Assembly (NCBI RefSeq): GCF_016097555.1
Contig: NC_054702.1
Coordinates: 105,937,226 to 106,001,225, forward strand
Direction: 5' to 3'
Length of the DNA stretch: 64,000 nucleotides
DNA from: Gigantopelta aegis
Taxonomy: Eukaryota; Mollusca; Gastropoda; Neomphalida; Peltospiridae
The position numbers and the translations under genes are program-made. A model generated the notes under the pieces. It worked only from the letters and a program-made list of their open reading frames with translations. It was not told the DNA's origin and did not search any database. Positions 24,602 through 36,480 of this stretch are shown here, in pieces. Numbering within the stretch: position 1 is the stretch's first letter; every line of letters starts with the position of its first letter.

Positions 24602-27600
24602 ATTATTAATAAAATAAACATTTACGGTCTTTTTAAAATCCGTATAACTTATTAAATGTCATCTCACAGTGTTACAAATTTATATCTAAAATTATCTAAC
24701 AAATATGATTATTGTAAACTAATTTTATTCAGTGTACATTTAACTGCAATTTGTATAATTTAAATACTGCATGTTCATTTCCGGCGATCGCGATTTGCAT
24801 GCGTGCTCTCGACCATGGGTACGAAATTAACAAAGACAAAGGAATAAACACAAACTGCAGTTAGGTATTCATTGATGCAAATAACTATTGTTTTTCTACA
24901 AATTTACATCAAGATTTACTTTTGCGTAATCGTATTGTTTAATGTCCGCAACGATGTCTCTTGACACTTGGGTGTCAGCTGACTGAGGCGTGACGTATAT
25001 TCCACCGAGAGCTGTCCTCAGTTCAGCCAACGAACGTCTATTTGATTGGTGTTCGTCGTGTCCATTTGGTTTAACGTGAAGTGCACAAACCAGTCTAATG
25101 AACGTTTTGTTTTCGCTCGGTCTGGCTGAACTCGGACCTTGAGATAGCCTGCATGTCTTTTGGCCCTTAACTGGCATGTGTATTCAAATTGACACGCATT
25201 GTCGGTCTGTTTTTATTAGCCTACTTTGGTTCAAAGATTTTACAACATAAAAATAACAAGTTACAGATCTTCCAGACATTGCTGTCATACATGTTGAATG
25301 CATGCCGTTAAAATTAATAACCGTGATTATTAAAATAAGCAAACATTATAAGGCCTACGCTGTATTCTGCATGACACCGTTTCTCGGTACCGGTCACGAG
25401 ATCTCTATTACGCTAATTGCATATTTGGTAGTATTATTATGTTTGAGGTGTCGGATAGATTATGTAACCGTTTGTTCACATCAGAAGACAGAAAATGGCA
25501 TAGCCAACATTTTAGCCACTTGCAAATTTTATTAGCCATTTTTTGTAAAAATTAGCCAATGGCTAATTTGGCTACCGACAGCGCGAGCCCTGGTAAAAGA
25601 AGAAGAAAAAAGAAAAAATTCAATCTTGTCGATTATGTCACTGTATATCTTCACCTACAAGTCCTGTTTTTGTTTCATTAAAATATAATTTAACAGCTCA
25701 GAATTACAACTTATATATGTATAAACAAAAACACAAAAATATAGCTGTTTTGGAAAATAATGTTATTTTTACAGAGAAACTGTGTTACATGGCTTCTAAA
25801 ATATGGTATCCTGACACCTGTAGCAAGTATTTTTCACATTATTGTAGGGCCAGTAAATGTTTGTTCCATCTGCCCCCCCCCCCCCCCCCCCCCAATCTAT
25901 CACCAATCCCCAGCAGAAATGTCACCATTTTATTCACCAATGTCATGTTAAAATCTATTCATCAATATACCATCTAAAAATTAATCTATTTACCAATTTA
26001 ATTTTATTCACATCTAAGCTGATTACACTGGTACTCAATGATTTGCTATTCTAAGTAGGCATAATGCAAATGGAAACCAGTCAATTAAGTACAGCAAATT
26101 AGTTTCCATTGCTAATAATGTGAACATTTGTAATGAATGTATCAATCTTCTTGGGCAGTACATACAAAAAGTGTAATACTATAAAATTACTTTAAAAAAA
26201 AAAAAATAATAATAATAAATGTGTATATTAGCAAGACTCAGTTTTGCAGACTATAACATTTTTTAAAAGTACACTAAATAATATATATATATATTAATTT
26301 ATCTGAAATAATTAATGGTATTTGTACTTGTAAATAAACATATTACAAATTACGTTAATAATTATTAATAGTGATTATAGAGTGCTTTGGACATATTGGG
26401 GGAGTGGGTGTTTACATTCTATTATTTTTGGTACAAATTTACAGAACATACAGAAGTAGGGCTAGTAGATTTTTAACCATGGCTAGTGGATTTTGAAAAT
26501 CACTGATATCATGGCTAGAGGATTTTTTGGAAATTCTAGAAACCCTGGTGTAAACTACATGTTACTTCCACTGTATGAGCGTAGGATATAAAATTATTTT
26601 CAAATGAAAATATCTAACTAATTATAATCAACAAATACAGATTGTAAACTATATGTGACCTTTTCTGAAGGTTCAAATTATAAGAGCTTGAAATTAGAGA
26701 TTCAAATTATAACTAATGTTTCATCTCTTTTTTTTACCAAACACCAATGTGGTCTCTACATCAATACCTGTCTCCAACTTTGATACTTTCAGTCTTCTGT
26801 CTTTCTTCTTCCTCTCTCTTTTTCCTTTGTGCTTCTCTAATAGCTAGTTCTTCTTCATTAAATCTACCTATTTTGTTCCGCTCTTTAAAAGCTCGAACTG
26901 AATCTGATAAAAAAAAGTATACATGTATATATTTATCCTAACAGCTTGGTCTTTTTCCACTGTATATTATTACATTGTTAATTATGACATAGAAAATACA
27001 GTTTTGTAAAATGGTATTTATGCAAGCAAATTTAGATTAGTTTTTGGACATGATAAAAAACAAATATAAAAAAACCTTGATTGAAAAACTAAAACTAATA
27101 TTTGGTATTAAAGAAAGGTATTTTGTGGCAGCAGCAGTATCAATTAAATCAGAGTTGGCAGTGGTTGAAGACATTAAACATTTTCATAATACACTCATTT
27201 AAAAAATTAGAGTATTTGTTTTTGTTAAAACAGACTTCCTCCTGTACATTAATTAAAGGTAAGAAAACATATATTAAAGGTAAAATTAGTGAAATTTAAA
27301 TTTAGTACCTGTTCTTTTATCATACTGTTCTTGTGAGATTTCAAATTTTTCCACTTTTGACACGTCCTCAAATTCACCTTTGTGTAGGCCACTGTTCTCA
27401 ATCTGCAGAAGTGATAATAAGGCATACAGTTTAACACAGCTGTGATACAACAAAATCAAACCAAAAATATTTATCATTCTATCATCTGGTGACCATTTTA
27501 ACACTAAATAGCTAGTCTGAAATGATTAAAATGTTGTTAAACAAACATTTCTTTTCCTTTGCAATTTTAAGTCAACAGTAGTTATTGCTGAGCTCTCAAG

Positions 27601-30600
27601 TTGGAACTTTCGCAAGGAGTGAGATTTTGTCTGGTCGGAGTCCGACATCGTGAATCCGAATAAACCGGCGCGGGAAATAAACGTGCTAACAATTGGTCAC
27701 TGTTCGAGATTCTGACCAATAAACAATGTGGACACCTATTATATGATTTTAATGCCTTACGATGCTTAACCGGGGTGGCCGGCAGTCACAGGCTTGTTTG
27801 TCGGTCATTGAGACCGAATGAACAACAAAATATATATATGTATAACGTTTTTTTTTTTTGCTATAATGTTTAAAATGTGTGAACAAATCATGTACTGGCG
27901 TGAGAGCGTGACACAACGTTCAAATGCGCGAGTCTCACGCCGAATGTGTGAGACTTGACAGCACTGTTATTGGATCAGGTGTATGTGCAGGATGGGGTTT
28001 TCAGGGGTCAAAACCTACCCCTGCTCAAGCAAATTGCCTTTGTTTTCAATGTACACATGTAGTTTCCAGGGAAGCATGACTCGAACCCTCCCTATAAATT
28101 TCACTTACCTGTCTAGACCCACTCATTCCTGGACACGCACCTACTGATTTCACATTCATATATACTGTAATGGCAGGTCTGGTGTAAAAGAAAAAGCATA
28201 CTGCCTCCATATTGGCTACAGATACTGCTAAGCAGCAACAGATTTTTAATAAGCAGTTTTTCATAAATAGAACATACCATTCATATACCCGGTAATACTG
28301 GTTGAAATTGGAAATAATCTAATAGATATCCTATGACTTCTTAGGGGCCAAATACACTAAACTCTTGCAACATTGTGATCTTATAGTGCCATGCTAAAAT
28401 GCTTGCAAGGACAATGTGATGATCGCTGCTTAAGACAGCTTTGTGAATTAGGTGCCTGATAAGACTTTACCACTGAGCTACAATGTATATTCTGCTCCCC
28501 AAGAACACACAGTGATGGAACAGCTCAAACTAGTCACACACATTAAACAGAAAGACAAAATATAAAATCTTACGTGTACTGTCATATCGTTTTCAACTGG
28601 ATAAGATCCCAAGAGAGCGTCATCATTGTCAAGAGCACAGATCATCTTCCTGTCTTTGTTATAAACTATCAACTTCATGGTGCTAGATGATGCTCCAGAT
28701 AGCAATTCAATCTTTCCCTGAAACCAAAGAGAAAAATGCCATAGAAAAGAAACACTGCAAAAAGCACTCTTGAAAGTAACTTCTAAATGCTGACAAAAAG
28801 AAAGAAATTAAAAAACCTCTCACAATAGGGTACTCTAATTTTTGTATAAACTTTGGATGTTTGACAATCCAATACGTATATCAGCATTAAAAGAACTTAA
28901 TGTATTCAATAAATAACTATTGTCAGCCACTTCCATTTAAGGTATAAATATAATATATAAAATTAACTAAGTAGATTGTTGTCCCATCTTTGTTTTGTTT
29001 AATAACACCACTAGAGCACATTGAATTATTAATTATCGGTTACTGAAGGTCAAACAGTTGGTAATTTTGACATATATAGTCTTAAAGGAAACCTGCTACA
29101 TTTTCCCATTACTAGCATGGGATCTTTTGTATGCACCATATCAGACAGGATAGCACATACCATGACTTTTGATACACCAGTCATGGTGCAATGGATGGAG
29201 CAAGAAATAGCTCAATGGGCCCACTGACGGGAATCAATCCTTGATTGACAGTGCACCAAATGAGCACTCACCACCACCTTGGCGTGCAAGATTAAGTGGC
29301 AACAGCAATATCATTTCACTGTTAATTAAGGTCAGAGTTATTAACACCCCCACAAAAAAACAAAAACCTTCCAACTAAATGCAGAAACTAGTCAAATAAT
29401 TAGCAAATTTAAAACAATCAAGGTATTTTATACAATGTGATTATTTCTATTATTAGCTTAGACTAAAGTTTGCCTGCACAACCATTATTTGTCAAAGGTA
29501 TCTGCGTTTTTAAATATGAAAAATGCATTTTGTGATAATAGAAACATCAGGATGACCACAAACACTTTTCGGATGTATGGAAATGGGTATACTAAACAAT
29601 AAAATTTTAGTAATGTCTGATTTCATTTGACAGAATAGTGAAACATATGCCCTAGTGTTTAAAAACTAGGGTCTGTTACATTAAGTTTGGTAATGGTTCT
29701 CAAGTCACCAAAATGGAAATACTACAGTTTCACCATTCATCTCATCATCATGAATCCATGTTTGTAATATCCCCCCCCCCCCCCCCAAAAAAGAGAAGTT
29801 TTTGTCTCTGTTTGTGGCATTTAAAGAAAAAAAAGTATGGTAATAGACCAATGTAATATATGTATCTGTTTCAATCCCATTTTATTTACTTGAACAAGGG
29901 AAACAACTCCCATTATTCCGACATTTTTAACCATTACTCCTAAAATCACAGAAATGCTACGGTGTCACATACAAGTATATATCTAATATTTTAATACCAC
30001 TCACCAGTTAGTAATATTGCTATGCATATTTACTTTGATAAAGTGATTAAAACTAAATTAATTTGAGTTGATCTAGGCTTATATAAAATAATTAGAGAAA
30101 TTGAATTAGTGCTCATATGATAAGGATGGGAACTGACTATTAAGAACACAAGCACTTGTTTTAATTGGTAGTTTAGATGTCAGTATAATTTGTTTTAATT
30201 ACTGAGAATATATTTTTACAGTGATGCCTGTCTAAACCGGACCCTGAACAACCTAGAATCTTGTCAAAACTGGCCAAATTTCATTGTTCCAAATTTTCTC
30301 ACTTCTTAAACCTAACCCTCTATTCTAAACATCGGATTTTGTCTAAATCGAATAAATATTAGATCCCTAAGATGAGGTTTCACTGTATTACAAACAAAAC
30401 GTCTGTCAATGTTTAACTTGGGGAAATACAATTTATATGAAATTGGCCGATCTTAACAGCAGTCTTGATAGACCAGGTCTGTTTTTGAATATTAAACAAT
30501 CTGAAACTCAGTTTTACATATCCAGCATATCATTTAGCACTCTGTAAACATAACATGACACCAGTCCACTGTTTTATTGTACATACAAAATAATATTACA

Positions 30601-33600
30601 GATTAACACAATAATAATAATAATAATATTATTAATAATAATAAAACCCAAAACAAAACAAAATAACAAATATCAAGTTTAGTAGGATAAGAAAACATGA
30701 TTTCGAACTCCATGAGCAGATGACATTCTTAATCATTGGCAAGTATTGCTGTTTATTTATAATACTGACCAATGTTTTTACAAATTGCACACAAAAAATA
30801 AAATAAAAATTTATTTCTTTTGAAAGCACAATCATTTATCTTGTTTTTGTGAAACCAAACTGAAGTAACTGACAAAAATACTTAAAATGGAGACGGGTAC
30901 AAAGTACGACAGACAAGTTCCACACCACCCCTTTTGCTTTATACACAATACATACAACTGTATCATTTTTTTTCTGATTTATATTTGATAAATGGTACAA
31001 TTTTTTAAACTTATAAAAAAGGCTCTCAATGGAAAATTTGGTTTCTGGTTGGAGACGTATGGGTGTTTTTCAGGTGTCACCTGAACACAATTGAGTCATG
31101 GGCTTAATGTTGTATATTTTTAAGGATGATTTGTAACACTTCAGGTTTGAAAACAGCAGGTGTGTGATAAATTACTCTCCTCATAAGCTCCAGGCGAGTG
31201 ATTTGTATTACATTCGCAAAATCTTGAGTAAAGCTTGCACATATTGACAAAATATCAAAAAGAAGTTTTCAATAGAAACAATGAATAATCACTGAATCAA
31301 TATAATGATATTCAACCACTGAGGTTACCTGGGAATATATGGAACTAACAATTATTTGAAGGGGTGTGGAGTTAACCTATGTGTACATGTATACAAAATG
31401 GAGCCCATATCTCAATGTATATATGTTTTTAAATTTGAATGTCACATTTTATCTCCTTACAAATGACCTCACCATTTAAAGGGAGCTATCACTCTTGCTC
31501 CCTGTCACTCCCCTGAGATTATTTTAAAACAAGTAATTTTTAGCTCCCCTTAGCATGTAAATTTATGGTATAAAGATTGTAATATCTTACATGGATCCCC
31601 ATTATCTAAGTTAGAAAACAATTAATCACTCCCATAAATTTTTGGCAGCAAAATCTAACCTAAAATTGATTTGAAACCGCAATTTAATGCTGTTGTAAAA
31701 CCAAGAGAAAAAAGTCTCCACTCGGGACTCCTCAGCCAATATAAAATATCATAAAATACATAATTGGACGAGTTTTTCTGAATGATTCCATTCTGTATAA
31801 TTTGACTTATTCTAGTACGAAAGCATTAAAAAAGTGCTGCATGGCACAAACTCAATGCTTAGTAAGAAATGATTCCTTGACAACAGTCTTGCTCAGGCCT
31901 AAAGTTTTCACCAGCCATTTTTCGTTAAATAATTAAAAACTATTTTGACTGGTTCATGCAGTGGTCATTCGACAACAGTATCACAGCATGGGAGTTAAAG
32001 AAAAAAAAACACACCTGCAACTGGAAGTTGGACGGCAGTGAATATTTATTTCAATGTCAACAAACACATTTTTTTTTTTTTTATAAGTTGCCTTAGAAAC
32101 TGCAAAGGTGGCAAATATAAAACAGACTACTGTTTCTTGGGGTTTTGTTTTGACGTAATCTTGACGTTACAAGGCTGTACCCTGTTCCAGAAAAAATATT
32201 AAGTTTTTTTTTTTTTTTTTTTGGTTAATAATTCTAGTTTGGCTTAAAATAAATATCTGACATCCAATAGCCGATGATTAATGAATCAATGTGCTCTAGT
32301 GGTGTCATTACACAAAACAAACTATTTTTTTGTGATTGTCAGGCACTTGTTGTTTTGAGACGGCCCCTGGAAGACGGAATGGCTGAGTGGGCGACGTGAC
32401 GCAACGTCACGATATAGGTCGATGAACTTAGAATTCTGCTGTCCGGAGTTTGCCGAAGCTTAGCTGAATGTGGGTGCTGTTTCTGTAGTGTGTGTATTAG
32501 TGATTAATATCTGAATTTTTTTTAATCAAGTAACTCGAAAATGGACGATGTAAATGCATTTGATGTCAAACAGGATTGTTGTGGTATTAGAGCGAAAATC
32601 TTTGACAACTTTTTGGTTGTCGGCAATTGCCAAAAAAATACATAGCTTGGTCTCCGACTGTAATGAGAGCGTATTTATGTCCAAATGTCCGTCTAGGTCT
32701 CTTACAGTCAAGAGTACTCGGACTAAATTCAAATGTTTCCTAAAATCTTCTTGTGTGTTTTATGCTCTTGCTTGTCTGGCCTAAAATGAAAGTTACAACA
32801 TGATTTAATTGTTTGTTTCATTTTCCTGTTATATTTGTAAATTTGTAATGTTACAAATTATATAAAAATTCCAGTTATAATTGATCAGGAATTTGGGCTA
32901 GTGCTTTCTCCTGGTGGCCAAACCCACTAGCCCTGTGGCTAGTGACCTTTCAAAACATTTGTCATATATTCGGTCTTGTTTAATGCATGTTTTGTGTGTG
33001 TGTGTGAATAGCTATATATAAATTACTGTGTGCAACCGAATTGCAAATACATGTACTGTTGGTGATGCGAAAGTCTTTCAGCTCAATAAATACATACATA
33101 AACATTTGATTTGTCCCATAGTATGGTTTCACATTACGTAGACATATATACCAATAAATAAACAGTTTAGTAAATTTGTATGAGTATTAGTAAATTTTAT
33201 CACCAATTATTTATATATCCTTTGTAGAAATAATATATATAATTTGATTATTAATATGTAGCAACACTATAAGAAGTTTTCACTTTTCGACATTTCACAT
33301 ACACAATTTTGGCAGACGGGTCACGTTTGACAGGGAGCTAAAAATACAGGGAGTGACTAAACATTGAAATTGTGAGGATAGTTTGATGAGATAAAAAGTA
33401 TTTAAAAAAAATGCTTGCTCTATGCTGTAAAATGTCTGTTAACATTGTCATTGGTTCTCGAGGAAGTGGATAGATAAACGTTTATTTTAAAAGTGGGGTG
33501 GGAATATTGACGGATATAATTCTAAAGGTAGCATTCTAAACAGGTTTTCGGCCCTTAGTAACGCGATGATACTCATACTATGATACTGTACCGTACCTTC

Positions 33601-33716
33601 AATTGCGCAATGGTTAAATCTTTTTCAAAACGTCTTTCTGTGCCAAACATATTTGCTACACTCGTTATGGTGAGAGTAACATATTTTGGAGTAATGACTT
33701 GAATATTAGCAGACAT
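17545..33716 (-). CDS. TBCB: TBCB, tubulin-folding cofactor B (complete, 7 coding exons)
   Basis: TBCB is a cytosolic chaperone that binds alpha-tubulin after CCT release and works with TBCE in tubulin dimer assembly and disassembly. Coding exons on the minus strand, in order: 33597-33716, 28574-28717, 27309-27402, 26768-26903, 23617-23672, 21827-21899, 17545-17665. They total 744 nt, giving 247 residues against 244 in human. All junctions are GT-AG and all phases agree. Residues 1-90 form the ubiquitin-like domain ([15 protein letters not shown] matches human [12 protein letters not shown]). Residues 91-160 are the linker ([20 protein letters not shown]) leading into a charged helix. Residues about 160-232 are the CAP-Gly domain with the GKNDG signature at 203-207 and [20 protein letters not shown] after it. 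The C-terminus is acidic (GDDEM). The start is the first ATG before the Ubl strand. The assignment is from recalled human TBCB. It lies head to head with BIRC6. Confidence 0.97.
17828..18009. mobile_element. Small MITE in TBCB intron 6
   Basis: About 180 bp with inverted ends TATAGTGAAACCCCTTAAAA and, reversed, TATACAGCAAAACCCCTCTA. TA-rich flanks fit a mariner-type element. Related in end sequence to the MITE at 30219-30385. Confidence 0.7.
18574..18715. mobile_element. Near-palindromic MITE (about 142 bp)
   Basis: Outer ends AGAATAATACAT and, reversed, AGAATAATACATTCATG; inner matched block GATACCATTTATC (18618) against GATAAATGGTAAC (18679). The centre holds AACGAGCGAAAGCGAGTTTG. Almost the whole element folds into one hairpin. 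Confidence 0.75.
19374..20555. mobile_element. 1,182-bp non-autonomous element with TTAA target duplication
   Basis: Flanked by TTAA at 19370-19373 and 20556-20559. The uninterrupted 78-bp units nearby read GCACCTTAACAAC at this spot, so the pre-insertion site is known exactly. Ends are imperfectly inverted (AGGAAGTGACAA and, reversed, AGGTAAGGTCAA). Further in, GGGCGCAGCCATTTTGT (about 19510) pairs with a reversed GGGGGCAGCCATTTTGT (about 20405-20421), so the inverted arms are about 150 bp, well diverged. TTAA targets are typical of the piggyBac superfamily. No transposase frame is present. Confidence 0.85.
21827..21899 (-). CDS. TBCB: TBCB coding exon 6 (residues 184-208, CAP-Gly core)
   Basis: Acceptor GTCTAG|GTTTAA, donor GGCAG|GTGTGT; 73 nt, phases 1 to 2. 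Encodes [19 protein letters not shown] followed by the KND of the signature GKNDG. Tryptophan 193 and the GKNDG loop form the tubulin/EEY-binding groove in this family. Confidence 0.96.
21957..22024 (-). mobile_element. SINE fragment next to TBCB exon 6
   Basis: Short minus-strand body fragment (GGAAACCCACTGTAGTCACA, ACAGGCTACTCCCACC, TGGATCTTTTACATG) matching the middle of the family C SINE at 13195-13584. It lies about 60 bp upstream of exon 6 on the minus strand, inside intron 5. Confidence 0.7.
22025..23616. other. TBCB intron 5, remaining sequence
   Basis: AT-rich intron. I saw one local duplication (TTTTTACTTTACAGG near 22588 and 22661) but no exon, RNA gene or intact mobile element. 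Confidence 0.55.
23617..23672 (-). CDS. TBCB: TBCB coding exon 5 (56-nt micro-exon, residues 165-184)
   Basis: Acceptor ACATAG|ATGTGA, donor GTTG|GTAAGT; 56 nt, phases 2 to 1. Encodes [18 protein letters not shown], the first strands of the CAP-Gly domain (human CEVRAAGQSPRRGTVMYVG). Confidence 0.95.
23956..25592. mobile_element. 1.64-kb inverted-repeat element in TBCB intron 4, hAT-like ends
   Basis: Begins CAGGGCTCACCCTGG and ends GCGCGAGCCCTG, so the outermost 8 bp are perfectly inverted. Subterminal ATTAGCCA/TGGCTAAT motifs are repeated on both sides. GTAAAA at 23950-23955 and 25593-25598 may be the target duplication (6 bp visible; hAT elements normally make 8). It contains a 53-bp-scale A-run near 24553-24600 and a 93-residue minus-strand frame at 24896-25177, but no recognisable transposase. 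Confidence 0.75.
24896..25177 (-). CDS. 93-residue open frame inside the inverted-repeat element (uncertain gene)
   Basis: Starts at ATG 25177 ([15 protein letters not shown]) and stops at a TAG near 24896. The region is clearly less AT-rich than the rest of the intron, and the peptide has mixed, protein-like composition ([20 protein letters not shown]). I recognise no domain: no BED finger and no hAT or other transposase motif. It could be a captured host exon, a remnant of the element's own protein or chance. No splice or promoter evidence was seen. Confidence 0.2.
   Translation of the reverse strand: MPVKGQKTCRLSQGPSSARPSENKTFIRLVCALHVKPNGHDEHQSNRRSLAELRTALGGIYVTPQSADTQVSRDIVADIKQYDYAKVNLDVNL
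25593..26767. other. TBCB intron 4, remaining sequence
   Basis: AT-rich, with a C-run at about 25874-25893 and short repeated GGCTAGTGGATTTT-like motifs at 26460-26530 (a decayed repeat). No exon seen. Confidence 0.55.
26768..26903 (-). CDS. TBCB: TBCB coding exon 4 (residues 120-164)
   Basis: Acceptor ATCAG|ATTCAG, donor GACAG|GTATTG; 136 nt, phases 1 to 2. Encodes the linker [20 protein letters not shown] and a Glu/Arg/Lys-rich helix, probably a short coiled coil, running into the CAP-Gly start (SIKVGDR). Confidence 0.95.
27309..27402 (-). CDS. TBCB: TBCB coding exon 3 (residues 89-119)
   Basis: Acceptor CTGCAG|ATTGAG, donor ACAG|GTACTA; 94 nt, exits phase 1. Encodes [20 protein letters not shown], matching human [21 protein letters not shown]. 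Confidence 0.96.
28574..28717 (-). CDS. TBCB: TBCB coding exon 2 (residues 41-88)
   Basis: Acceptor TTTCAG|GGAAAG, donor CAC|GTAAGA; 144 nt, phase 0 on both sides. Completes the Ubl domain, ending ENDMTVH. Confidence 0.96.
28990..29280 (-). mobile_element. SINE family A copy in TBCB intron 1
   Basis: Minus-strand copy: ACCACTAGAGCACATTGAAT tail, GGTAATTTTGACATATATAG, GGGATCTTTTGTATGCACC, CAATGGGCCCACTGACGGG toward a degraded head near 29275. Confidence 0.88.
30219..30385. mobile_element. Small MITE with TA target sites (167 bp)
   Basis: Ends CAGTGATGCCTGTCTAAACC and, reversed, CAGTGAAACCTCATCTTAGG; TA at 30217-30218 and 30386-30387. Internal CCGGACC and AAACTGG motifs are shared with the MITE at 17828-18009. 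Confidence 0.75.
32250..32325 (+). mobile_element. SINE family A tail fragment
   Basis: Plus-strand tail (CTGACATCCAATAGCCGATG, ATCAATGTGCTCTAGTGGTG, TCATTACACAAAACAAAC). The head is missing. Confidence 0.82.
33597..33716 (-). CDS. TBCB: TBCB coding exon 1 (residues 1-40)
   Basis: Starts at ATG 33716-33714 and ends AAG|GTACGG after residue 40, phase 0. It encodes the first strands of the Ubl domain ([20 protein letters not shown], then DLTIAQLK), matching human [20 protein letters not shown]. Intron 1 (28718-33596) is the longest at 4.9 kb. Confidence 0.95.
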
Positions 33717-33885
33717 CGTGTCAATGTTTGGTCAAAAAAAACCCCAATGTCAATTCTAACACTAAAACAAGTTTTGTTCTTGCAAATCAGACAAACAACC
33801 ATAAACATGCGCCAAATGTAGACTGTTTCTCTAAACCAGAAAAGTAGAGATCCCGTCTATTTTCTTCTGTGCTGTACACTCTCCG

Positions 33886-34855
33886 AATCATAGTCACTTC
33901 GTACCCAAGTCATATCGTACCATCTATTTCGTACCATGCTGCCTGGTCATTTCGTACCTTGGTCATTTCGTACCATTGCAAAAAGTCATTTCGTACCCAA
34001 GGCATTTCGTACCCTAGTCATTTCGTACAATTGTGAAAAGTCATTTCGTACCCCAGTCATTTCGTACCCTAGTCATTTCATTCCAGTATATAGAAAACGA
34101 ATTGACTTTTCAGTTATGGTACGAAAATGAATTGACTATAGCATAAAAGCAGTGGTTTTGTTTTAAAACTTTATTTTGACCGTTTGCAAACCAGAAGACG
34201 CTATTGTGCAGAATATCGTTATTGATACCCATAAAATACCTGTCAACCGTTATTTCCATTTTACCTGACAAGAGCCGTATATGATATTTACTACTAACTG
34301 CCAACTTCGATTTTGTGTGAAATGGCTCCAGATAATTAGTCAAAAACAACAAAACAATATAATGGACCAACAAAATATTATTTATTTATTAGGTCTTCTT
34401 TTCAAACTTGTTTATTTGCATCTTATTTGTTTAAGAAATAAACAATAACAGCCATTAAAACATTAACTACCTTAGCCAATTGCTAATGTTTATACAAAGT
34501 GGCAATAATTTTAGTCTTTTGCTGATAAAATATCCCTTAAATTAACCACAAATTTGTAATTTAATGTTATTTTGTAAAAGACATTACCGGGGTGATTGTT
34601 ATAAATTGTTATACCATGGTACGATATGACTTTCAGTTATGGTACAAAATAACCAAGGTATGAAATGACTAGGGTACGAAATGACTTTTTGCAATGGTAC
34701 GAAATGACCATGGTACGAAATGACCAAGGTACGAAATGACTTTTTGCAATGGTACGAAATGACCAAGGTACGAAATGACCAGGGTACGAAACGACCAAAT
34801 TAGGTACGAAATGACTATGGTACGAAATGACCATGGTACGAAGTGACTAGCAACC
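33886..34855. mobile_element. 970-bp inverted-repeat element with TCATTTCGTACC arrays, copy 1 (complete)
   Basis: Both ends are arrays of a short motif, TCATTTCGTACC with spacers such as CTAG or ATTGCAAAAAG: about ten copies at 33895-34085, and inverted (GGTACGAAATGA) at 34618-34845. Terminal sequences are GAATCATAGTCACTTCG and, reversed, GGTTGCTAGTCACTTCG. CACTCTCC at 33878-33885 and 34856-34863 is an 8-bp target duplication. The interior (34100-34600) is AT-rich with no transposase frame. An 8-bp duplication fits the hAT class; the family is unnamed to me. Confidence 0.85.
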
Positions 34856-34946
34856 CACTCTCCCATCCCATCTTGAGACCTCATTTGTATTTAAATGAAT
34901 AAACCGATTTCATGATTTGATTTGATTGTTTTGTAGCAATGAAGCC

Positions 34947-35278
<332 letters not shown>

Positions 35279-35284
35279 AACAAT

Positions 35285-35330
35285 AAATTTTGTTTTGTTT
35301 AACAACAACACTAGAGCACATTGATTTGAT
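35285..35330 (-). mobile_element. SINE family A tail fragment
   Basis: TTTAACAACAACACTAGAGC then ACATTGATTTGAT, abutting the microsatellite block. Truncated copy. Confidence 0.7.
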
Positions 35331-35489
35331 AATAATAATCATCATCGTCATCATAATGATGACGATAATGATGATATAGTATCATAATATTAATACTAAT
35401 TATAATAATAGTACAAACAAAACAATACTAACACTGATGTTTTTTAGATATTAAATAATTTTGAGACATAAAGTTGGTTGAGCCCAAGG

Positions 35490-35626
35490 GCCAATGGACT
35501 ATTTCTCATTTTAGCCAGTGCACCACAACTGTGTTTATATAAGGACGTACGTATATATTCTATCCTGTCTAAACGACCCCTTGCTACCTAGTAATGGAAA
35601 CATTTAGATGGTTTCCTCTCTAAGAC
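35490..35626 (+). mobile_element. SINE family A partial copy
   Basis: Plus-strand body (GGCCAATGGACTATTTCTCA, CAGTGCACCACAACTG, CTATCCTGTCTAAACGACCC, GGTTTCCTCTCTAAGAC). It ends where an opposite-strand copy begins. Confidence 0.78.
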
Positions 35627-35760
35627 TGTTTTGTTTTGTTTAACAACACCACTAGAGCACATTGATTTATTAATCATCGGCTATTGGATGTCAAACATTT
35701 GGTAATTATGAGTCAGTGGGCCTACCGAAGGGGATCGATCCTAGATCGACCGGACATTAA
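35627..35760 (-). mobile_element. SINE family A partial copy, opposite strand
   Basis: TTTGTTTAACAACACCACTA, CATCGGCTATTGGATGTCAA and TTTGGTAATTATGAGTCAGT, then a jump to the head side (GTGGGCCTACCGAAGG, GATCGATCCTAGATCGACCG), so the middle is deleted. Confidence 0.8.
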
Positions 35761-36480
35761 GGGATAACAGAATATGTCAATTATGAAATATCTTGTTTTG
35801 TCGATCAATGGTGGTAGAATATAGATCTAGTGTTTTTACTGGGGTTATTAATTAGCAGGCCGTAATCTTCCAGTATAATCGGTTATTGTTTTTATGTTGA
35901 ACATATGACTAAACTCAAATTTGACTTTTCATTAATTCAAGTCCACCCCTCCCAAAAAAAAAGAAAAAAAAAAAAAAAAAAAAGCAAGATTTGTAAGTTT
36001 CATCGATTGATAGAATGAATGACTGAATGATTGATTAATAGAATGAGGGGATTGATTGATTCATCCATACATACATTCATACATAAACAGTTTATTATTA
36101 TTTAGTATGCGTAGTAACTTTATATGATAACTTTGTGGAAAAACCCTAACTTTGTCATAAAATCCCCCAACTATGCTACCGTAAATAGATATTACACACA
36201 ACATGCTCAACAAATGGGAATTTATCTTGATCGGAGATGACATCATCCCCTGTCGGCCAATGGCGTACGGACAAAGACGATGTCTTTCGGACATTTCGTG
36301 TCATTTCGGAATCGATTCAAAGAATAAAACTAACTTTAAAATATAATTCACGATGGCTAAAACGAAAATAATGAAATCAAAACGTAGTTATATGATAATA
36401 GTTTTAAAATATCGTACTACAATATAAATCTCAAATTAATCGTGATGTCATGCCAAAACGAGAACTGTGCTGGTATTAGC

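Larger units (their letters stand above)
29281..33596. other. TBCB intron 1, remaining sequence
   Basis: Apart from the MITE at 30219-30385 and the SINE tail at 32250-32325, this is AT-rich DNA with short homopolymer runs and an (AAT)n tract at about 30610-30642. A GC-richer patch at 32335-32480 with a downstream ATG at 32541 gives only 34 residues ([15 protein letters not shown]) before a stop. I see no supported exon. Confidence 0.5.
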
